DNA of 64,000 bases from Polytrichum commune (lineage: Eukaryota; Streptophyta; Polytrichopsida; Polytrichales; Polytrichaceae): assembly GCA_950295325.1 (NCBI GenBank), contig OX485804.1:18912001-18976000 (forward strand), given 5' to 3'. Position 1 is the stretch's first letter, and each line of letters starts with the position of its first letter. Position numbers and translations under genes: made by a program. Shown in pieces: positions 55,818 through 64,000 of this stretch. Below the pieces are notes generated by a model. It ran no database searches. It saw nothing but the letters and a program-made list of their open reading frames with translations, and was not told where the DNA came from.

Positions 55818-58800
55818 GTACGAGATGGTTAGCAAATCCAATACGAGGCCATAGCCACTTTTCTCCAAAAATATGGAGTTCATATGAATGTCTTAATAAT
55901 TATCAAATGAAGATTCTCGTGTTCGGTAAATGGCCATATAGTTACCCCCCCTTCCTCACAAATTGTGTTGCTAGGAAGCCTAAAATGGTTATCATGTTTT
56001 GAGCACGTAGTCTAATCTCTTTTGAACACGTGTCTTTTTGGTATATGTTCTTGGAGGCACACCTAACCACATACCACTCAAATACATGCATCCCAATAAG
56101 AAATTTAACCAAGTGAGGGGATATCTACGTTAAGTTTAATTTAAGCCATATTGGAGTGATTTTGTGTGAAGTTGTGTTTCCTTTATATTGTAGTCCCAAA
56201 GAATGAAATATTTATCTAGTCATGCAATTCGTCACATGTCATTAGTTCTTGGATGGAGTTTAAGAAGTCCATTGTGTTCGAATGATAGTAGTGACACTAC
56301 AACGATATAAGTCGTAGGTAATTATCTTGCAGTGGGGAGAGAGAGATATGCAAATCTATCATCATGGTAGAATTATAAAATATCCATTGATGTCAATAAT
56401 TATTTAGGATTCATATGCTTGTATCATACCTCAACGCCCACACCTAAACAACATATGAGTGTTGAGGTATGAGAGTGCGTGGTCATTGTAGCATCGGAGA
56501 CTACAACCCATGTGGAATAGGTAGTCCTAATGCATGTGCGATGTGTCAAATATCATGCAATGCGTCAAATGTCACTAAGGTAGCAACACCTTAAACCAAG
56601 CAGTTATGATATTTGGCATACATGTGGTAGCGGTATGAACTAAAAAAATTGTATTCCTAAGTTGAAAAAAAAGGATCAAGTGTACTGTGATACCTCCCCC
56701 ACAATCCTCTTTTACTTTATTGAAACAAATACATTCACATGGTATTCACATGGTGAACATTCTCATAATCAATGTATACTTGTTATGCAAGATTTTGGGG
56801 TGTTGGTTGGAATGTAAGGGGTTTTGGGGGCTCAATTGTGTGCAAATTGGATACTTGGGTGTTATAGATGGATGAAACCATGGATTTAGTGGAATTCAAA
56901 CCCAACTGCTTATTCCCAACCATGAGTTCATGAGAATTAATATGAAGTCATGCAAAAATTCTTAATGATTAAATGATCGTCGACAAGGAGTGGCGTTAGG
57001 CTATTACAAACCGGCTTTCTAGTTTGTCCTACTAGGACGGGTGGGCCAAGCTAGCTTTGCATAAGCTACTCTGGGATTTATGCCAATGCGTCCCATGTGC
57101 ATACCGTGAAGACTTGTGTTTTTTTGAATTTTTTGTTGCAATAGAGAAATAGTGTGAAAATAGTCTTGAAAAGTTGGATAATTAATTCACATGTGTCAAG
57201 ATTTGGACCATAGCCTAGGAGATAGGAAATGAAAGATTTAGGAAGATCGTGGTTTGATAGGAAGGAATATGACCTTAGCAAAGCAACAAAGTTTGGGAGA
57301 AAGTATTTGAAGAGCGCTTAATTTTTTGAGAGAGAATCGGAGATAATAGTTTTTATGACATAGTTTTGGCATTGCTAGGATTATAAGAACAGAGATTGAT
57401 CCTCTTGCTTTGAATTAATATGCCCTAGTTGAGAGAAGTAGCGGTCAAACTTGTGTCTACCAAGGAATGATTCCTTAGACCATTGTCTGCATAATATTTT
57501 GTATTAATATATGGAATATTTTTGAAGCAATCTAGAATTGATTGTCTACAGTGCTTCAAATTATTAAGTGGGTGTAATAGTTGTCAATAATCTATGGAGT
57601 TGTACTACGGGATGAGAAGATTATAGATCATAGTAGCATTATGAGCCCCAATTATTAAAATTTTAATTGAGAATGACTATTTAATCGATTGTGCAAGTTT
57701 GTGATTGACCGGAACAATTAAAGAAGTTACCTTGGGGGACTGTTGTTATACAATAGCTATGAGTGATTCACATACTAATGCATGTGATGAGATGAGAAAA
57801 CTCAACAATTGAGTGTATGAGAGTAATTGTAGTCGATAGCTTGAATGATAGGAACATCATCCAAAAGCATAAAGTAGTTATTACCATCATTAGTTATAGA
57901 ATGAGAACTTTCAAAGTTGTTGTGGAGAGACAATTTCCTGAGAAATAGTTTAGTGAAAGTCTCAACTAATTGCATGATTGCCAAAATAAGTATAAAGTGA
58001 TTGAGGAAATCTCACAGAGTTTGTGATGATTTGGCAAGCATGATTTAGAATTAATCGTCTAAGAGAAATACACGGAATAGCTAGCAAGAAGGGAGATTGT
58101 CTCGAGTATAAAAACTCGAGTGATTCCAAAATGTTATTTAAATTGATGAAGTTAATTCATGTCTTTCATTAATGTTATCAGAAGAATGAACTAATCCAAA
58201 CTTGCATTGGTCATAAGGAAGGCCATGGTCTTGTTATACTTATAAACTTGTTAATTTCAAATGCTATTGGTCATTGTAGTATATTGCAAGTTATCTGATA
58301 TGGAGGAAACTTCTCCCGAGGAGAAGGTGGTCAAAAGGTTAATAGCCTTTGGGGGCTAAAGAACAATCCGGAGGATACGATAGGGTGTGAAGAGTTACCG
58401 GGAATTCCAAGAGTCGGGAAATACTCTTAGCAAGTAAGCTCTTAGACTTACTAAGTGTTTTAATATGAAATGGCAATAATCATCTAATTAGCTAGACCGT
58501 GGTCTTGAGATTATACCAATGTAATGAGCATGAAAATAATAAATATCTTGAGAGATTATTGAAATTGAAATGGATAAATTAGGAAAACCAGGCTATGAAT
58601 CATTGTTACACCATGATTGCAATCAAGACTTAAGATGATCAAAATTAAGTAAAAGACTACTTTCGGACAATGGAACTAAATCAAGAAATAATCAAGGAAG
58701 ATTGGGAATCTTGGAAGGATGAGTGCACTGTAATTTCAAGCTACATTGGAAATGATTAATTAATCTAAGAGTATTGTTTGTCCTCTGAGGTGCCCCTGAC

Positions 58801-60969
58801 TTTGGTGAAGAGATTGAAATGGGATACTACATGCAAGGCTATTGACCATGGTTGTGCTTATGCTTGTGCACCGCACTTGGTTCAATTAAAATGAAATCAC
58901 TGCTAGATTATTACCTAGAAAAATATCATGTATTGAGAGACAACCACAATTGCATGTATTGTTGTTGAGAAATAGTTGCTCTTTATCCCACCACTAACCA
59001 CAAAACGTTTGAAGAGTCAAGAAGATAAACTTCATTTCAATAGCTGATAAGATATACGTGTTAACTCCAAATATTAAGAGAAAAATGGCTAGATCCTAGA
59101 TTTGACTTTGCTAATTATCTTGTACAAGTGTCATGTTTGAAATCCTAGGAGAAAGCAGTAAAAACCTTGAAAGGTAACCACTTAAGACATGCCTATGTAC
59201 CTTAGGGGACTAGCGTATTTGAATCGCAAGTGAGGAGGATCATTCGAGCACTCTTAGAGGACTCCAAGGGTGGCTTTTGCACTAGGGTCCAAGACAAAAG
59301 AACCTTCAAAACCAAGCTATCATGTTCTCCATGGGCTTCATTTTGCACCCAAGGAGTTTTTTACATGAAGGTTTCATGTTCAAGGTATGAGAAAGTAAAG
59401 TGACACTCACACCTTGGACTTGGATCCTAAGGTAAGTATATCCAAAGCCAACACACAACCTAAAACCAACACCTAAAAAGCTCGTACATATTGGTCATGT
59501 ACACGTTATGAACATTTGATACACATGTCGGTTTTAGGTCGCCTATGACTGAAACGTTAAATAACTTAGAATTCTTGCTCAAATGATGCATTCTTCAGTG
59601 CATTGAAATCCTTTTAATCTTGCAAAAAATTATATATATATATACCTATAAATTTGACAGTAATAATAGTAATGATAATAACAATTGTGTTCATTGCTTG
59701 TTATGTCGGTTTGAGGTATCCCTTATGTTATTGTAAACTTGTTGGGTCCAATCTTATCCTTGAGCCCCATAGGATTGCTCGATTCTCATGTTTCTTTGGT
59801 GTTGGACCGTAGTGGCAAACCCCACCCTTAGTATGAGACAAAGATGGAGAGCCATTTTCGTATGGTCAAAGCTCTTGAAGGTGAGTTCTCGACGTGGAGG
59901 TCTATGAAGTGAAGTGAATGGAGTTGGGGACATGATGCTTTTGGCGGGGAGGTTGTTATGGACTCGAAAGGAGTCATCGATGGGATTGGGAATTGGTAAA
60001 CCTACCCCCGGGCCTTTCTATGGGTGACATTTATATAACAACTCCCTCTTTCTTTCAAGTATTTCGCTTTTTCCACCAAGCAAACCTACACACATTAAAA
60101 TTGTCCAGTGTTAAATTTCCCATCATCATGGCAACGGACTAATGATTTTTGCCAACTGATGATTGTATGACATGCCAACTTGAGTTGAATCGAATGCCTA
60201 CGTGTTCTTTTTGGTCACCATTGTAGGTCAATCCAACCCATAGAATTTTGCTTTGTTCAAGTCTTAGAAGCTCATGAGGATGTGACATGACATTAGAAGA
60301 AAAGTTGTCCATTACAACCATCCATTGCGACTCAAGATGAGAAAACACATTGCAAAATCATTATGGGTGTTGACTGAAGGGTTAGGGTTGCGATTTTTCC
60401 AAAAACCGCAACCAAAAACCTCCGGTTGATAATTCCGTAGGTGGATTTTTTTTTTTTTTTTTAATTTTTAAAGTTTTACTGTCATGATTCGCAATGGGTG
60501 GTTGTAATGGACAAGTTTTCTTTTGCGGTACATGGTGAGAGGGAAGAATGGCTTGGGCTAAGTTTGTGGGGGCTCCATCTTATCATTATGGAAGTATCTC
60601 TTTTACTAAGGTCGACACCGATTCATTCTAATTGGATTCCACTAGACTAGTCTAGTAATTCGGAATTGAAAACGTTCAAAAAATAAATATATAATAGTTC
60701 ATTGCGTTTGCACGTTCTTAATGGGTCGTGAGAAATAAACATTTGGCCGGATGGAATTAGTGTAGACGAGTGCACCTCTCATGCATCCAATGGCATCGTG
60801 TTGAAATAGTATGTAGTCTATAGGGCTATTTCAAGAATTGATTTGATATTGGAATGAGTTCAATGTGCATCTTCAATTAGTATAGTGATTATGAAGCAAA
60901 TATGAGATGAATTGAGCACAAATCTATAGGCGTCCAGGGATATATTTTTAATAAGGCATGCCACATTAA
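55818..60969. other. AT-rich DNA, no gene recognised
   Basis: About 5 kb without coding motif or bounded element. A fragment of the 270-bp array unit lies near 56750-56830. There is a short TA run near 59630 and a T run near 60448-60462. Open frames are short and unremarkable. Confidence 0.5.
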
Positions 60970-61260
60970 TCTTATGGTCAAGGTGGAATTAACATGGGTC
61001 CAAGACCCTGGGCCTTTCCCTAAGTCTTCATGAACACTTTTTCCCAACACATTGGATATTAGTTTAAGGACAAAAGTAGCACACAATAAAATAACCATCC
61101 CATTAATCTTATAGAAAGATGATTATTTTGGTCCACACTAATTTTCTACTAATTTTTTTAATGTGGCTCGTATTAATTCTTTTTATGAAAATTAGAGGGG
61201 AATTGACATGGGCTGTAGAAAATTACCATGGCCCACATTATTAGGGCTATTAGTGTTGTT
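60970..61260 (+). repeat. Dispersed repeat family R2, copy 2
   Basis: TGGGTCCAAGACCCT, CAACACATTGGATATTA and AAAAGTAGCACACAA match 53630-53850 in the same orientation. It ends with an imperfect hairpin around GGGCTGTAGAAAATT and GGCCCACATTA. Confidence 0.6.
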
Positions 61261-63689
61261 GCCTCAACAATCTGGCACTAGGTCAAAGTTTGTAAAAAAT
61301 TGGCTTCAACTCTTTGACAATAAGGTATGACATGTGGCTCATGTGGTCACTGGTCTTATGTGGCTAGATAGTTTGGGTTATTAATTGGACTTTTAGCACT
61401 ATAGTTGGCTACATTATGCGTTTGTGCATATCACATGTAAACATGTCATTTTAGGCATACAAGCAAAAGCTCTCCACAAACAATCATTTTCTTATGTGAA
61501 CCCTAAAAGAGACAATCAAAATATAATTTTCAATTTTTTGTAAGCCTAGGCTTTCACACCCACTATGTGTTTATATATATATTTTTGACTAGTTTGGGAC
61601 CACTTCCATGCATATTACAAGTGTTGAATCATAGGCACAATTTCAAACATACTCGTTTCGAATGTAGCAAAGTATTTGAGGCATTAACGTACATAGTATA
61701 CATAAAGGAGAGGGTTTTTATTTTTATTTTATTTTTTAGTGTATACATTTAAAAAGGCTATTAAGAATTTTGAAGAAATGCAGATGTACAAAAAACGGCC
61801 TTAAGGTTAAGAGAATAAATTGACAATAGATGTGTTAGTTTCATCCTATTCACATTTTTATTCATTATTGTCATATGGTAATAGTCATGTCTATTCTTGT
61901 TAGAATTGCATTTGGGTTCTTAATGGAGGCTTTTGGAGCGCTTATGGGTTCCCTTAAGTTTTTCTTTCCAGATTGTGGCTAAGCTATTATGCTCTTGTCT
62001 TTGATTGTTTGATGCAATCATTGAGTTACATGTTATGAATGGAAAATGTTCAATGATTCTCATTGGAAAATGAAAGTGGATTTGTATGTAGTCAAGGCTT
62101 ATTCAAAATTCATGATTTATATTTCATATATGTAGTGGACACATTTATCACATTCAATTGAAAGCTTAGTATAAATACATGAACCCATTTTCAGCTTGTT
62201 GTTAGTACGTATATATTTATTTTTCACTAGAAGCTTCTCGTGTAGAGGGGTTTAATTTCATGGTGACCCACACACATCATTTAGATCTTCAATGAAGAGC
62301 CCATCCCCCAAAGTGATGACGTTATTTTTAGTCACATCATGTCATTTGTGATAGTGAAGTGGTGTGTTGTAACATGTAGTGCCCGTCGAACCATGCCTAT
62401 TTAATGTGCACATACATGTTTGACCATTGGAATTTGAGTTTGGATTGTTTCATGAAATGTCACATCATTTAGCAATTATGAATGACTTTGATTGTCGTTG
62501 CAAGTTTAGAAACATTATAGATATGCAAAAGCCTCAATATACTTCTATGAAGATTCTCATACTCTTTCAAAAGATAGAATAACCTAGAAAATGTCTAGAA
62601 CACATACTCAAATCTCATCATTATAAATGTCCTTTTGGTGTCCGTTCTTAACTACATGCAATGCCAAAACCATTCAAATATAGGTGTTCAATCAGAAGAG
62701 TAACCATATAAGGCCCAAACACCTTACTCCATCAAGTAGTTTGTTGATATGGGAGGCCATTTTTGGCAATTGCTTCAACAATCCAACATTGGGCTAGAGT
62801 CATATGTGAAATTTTGGCTTTTGTACTATTTTACAAAATCTAGCAAGGTATTTTATACGACTAGATGGTTTAAGCCACTTGATTACTTAAAATTGGAAAA
62901 GATGGAAAGGGAGGGAATTATTGCATATGAGCATACATTTCATTCATCCAACATAGTAGCCTTGAAATAGTATGTAGTATGAATGTTTCCTTTTTTAGTT
63001 GATCTGACACCGGAGTTGATTTTGAAGACCTAGAATTAGTCTAGTTCAAGTCATTTAAGATCAATGAACAACCAACCTACAAAGGGTCAGGTTTTTATGT
63101 TGGATGGATCAGAGGTACACTCGTATGCAATAAATTCCCCCTCTCCTTGAATAGGTCATGCTTAAATGCGGGAATTTGGTATTACTAACTAACGTCTACC
63201 TTGCTTGAGCTCACCATAGCATCTTCACCCACAACCACTTTTAAAGAGGTGAACATGGCATGAACACTTGGCTTTTGCTTCATGCATGCTTACATACTGT
63301 GAAGGTATAATAGACGGAATTAATGACACAATAATTTGATTAGCATGTGCAAACTACCCACCACCCATAAAATGTTGTTTGGGTTTAAGTTTACATCAAG
63401 TTTGACTACAATCAATCTCCAATTTGCACCATAGTTGTGTGGTATGACTTGATCCAAAATAGGAACTGGACCTTCTTTTTTATTTTGAGTGGAAAATGAA
63501 TGACCTAGTAGTGGCGCACATAACAATGACTGTGATACCTTTATTAGACTGTGAAAAGAGGTTTAGTACATTTCAAGGGTCTTCCCAGAGTCATTTGAGA
63601 AAATCATCACAATAAGGATATTTTGAAGTTTGTACCGGCTTTTCAGTGGTTCACAAACCAATGAACAGGGAGAACCAATCGATAGTTAC
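61261..63689. other. AT-rich DNA, no gene recognised
   Basis: No coding domain, RNA gene or bounded element was recognised. Confidence 0.5.
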
Positions 63690-63885
63690 TGATGAAGTTC
63701 AACTGGTTGAAGTTCAAGACTTCAGGAAAATTACCCATCATTTTTAGAAGAATCTTTAGAGTATACCTCAAATTAATATTAAAAAAAACCAAAAGATAAC
63801 AACATATAACCGACTGGATTTGAAAACACTAGGATTTTGACTGATCATGCCCAAAAATCCCCAGACATTCACAAACTGAAATGAG
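63690..63885 (+). repeat. Dispersed repeat family R1, copy 3
   Basis: GGTTGAAGTTCAAGACTTC, ATTACCCATCATTTTTAGAA, ACCGACTGGATTTG and GATCATGCCCAAAA are collinear with 14145-14420 and 11772-11960. Confidence 0.65.
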
Positions 63886-64000
63886 ACTCACTTGTTCCCA
63901 TTCCTATTGGAGTAGGTGGTTTCACAAACACGAGGTCAAAACATCTACTGTGGAGGTCAACAGCATTGGGTTTTCACTTCCTTCAATTCGTGTTTGGCAT

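Overview
This window looks like gene-poor nuclear DNA from a land plant. Most of it is AT-rich, there is no compact gene order, and recognisable content is almost entirely transposon-derived: miniature inverted-repeat elements (MITEs), LINE relics, a tRNA-like SINE family, a solo LTR and one large PIF/Harbinger DNA transposon. The LINE and Harbinger families are of plant type, but the window does not identify the species. A large-genome plant such as a fern, lycophyte, bryophyte, gymnosperm or large-genome angiosperm would fit. I find no convincing host gene, rRNA, tRNA or CRISPR.

Layout. 0-20 kb: tandem repeats, a tRNA-like SINE copy, a TA-flanked MITE (5205-5611), an 8-bp-TSD hAT-like MITE (6719-7125), Harbinger-type MITEs (about 2018-2794, 11967-12466, 14697-15215, 18185-19109), and a LINE 3' relic at 20.0-20.7 kb. 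20.8-27.8 kb: a 6988-bp GC-rich PIF/Harbinger element with TTA target duplications. It carries a DDE transposase on the + strand and a convergent Myb/trihelix-like partner on the - strand that appears frameshifted. 28-33 kb: more Harbinger-type MITEs, two of them abutting and sharing a TAA, a small unexplained ORF, and a second hAT-like MITE. 33.6-38.3 kb: a foldback repeat and a roughly 270-bp tandem array interrupted by a 1494-bp solo LTR. 39-43 kb: further MITEs and a LINE reverse-transcriptase relic of a second lineage. 43.2-48.8 kb: one old LINE ORF2, read on the - strand, split by three MITEs of three superfamilies (CACTA, hAT, Harbinger). 50.8-52.3 kb: a roughly 275-bp tandem array with a TA-flanked MITE inserted in it. 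53-56 kb: a cluster of inverted-repeat elements, a SINE and a Harbinger-type MITE. 56-64 kb: AT-rich DNA with only dispersed-repeat fragments.

How the parts relate. The Harbinger element has the usual two-protein arrangement, a DDE nuclease plus a Myb/SANT-like DNA-binding partner. Many MITEs here share its TTA/TAA target preference and GGGCC-like ends, so they were probably moved by related transposases, although their ends do not match this element closely. Several insertions can be dated relative to each other because sibling repeat units preserve the empty target site. I found no clear candidate for a wholly new system. The best follow-ups are the Harbinger element with its possible upstream exon, the nested LINE, and the small intact ORF at 30.6-31.0 kb.
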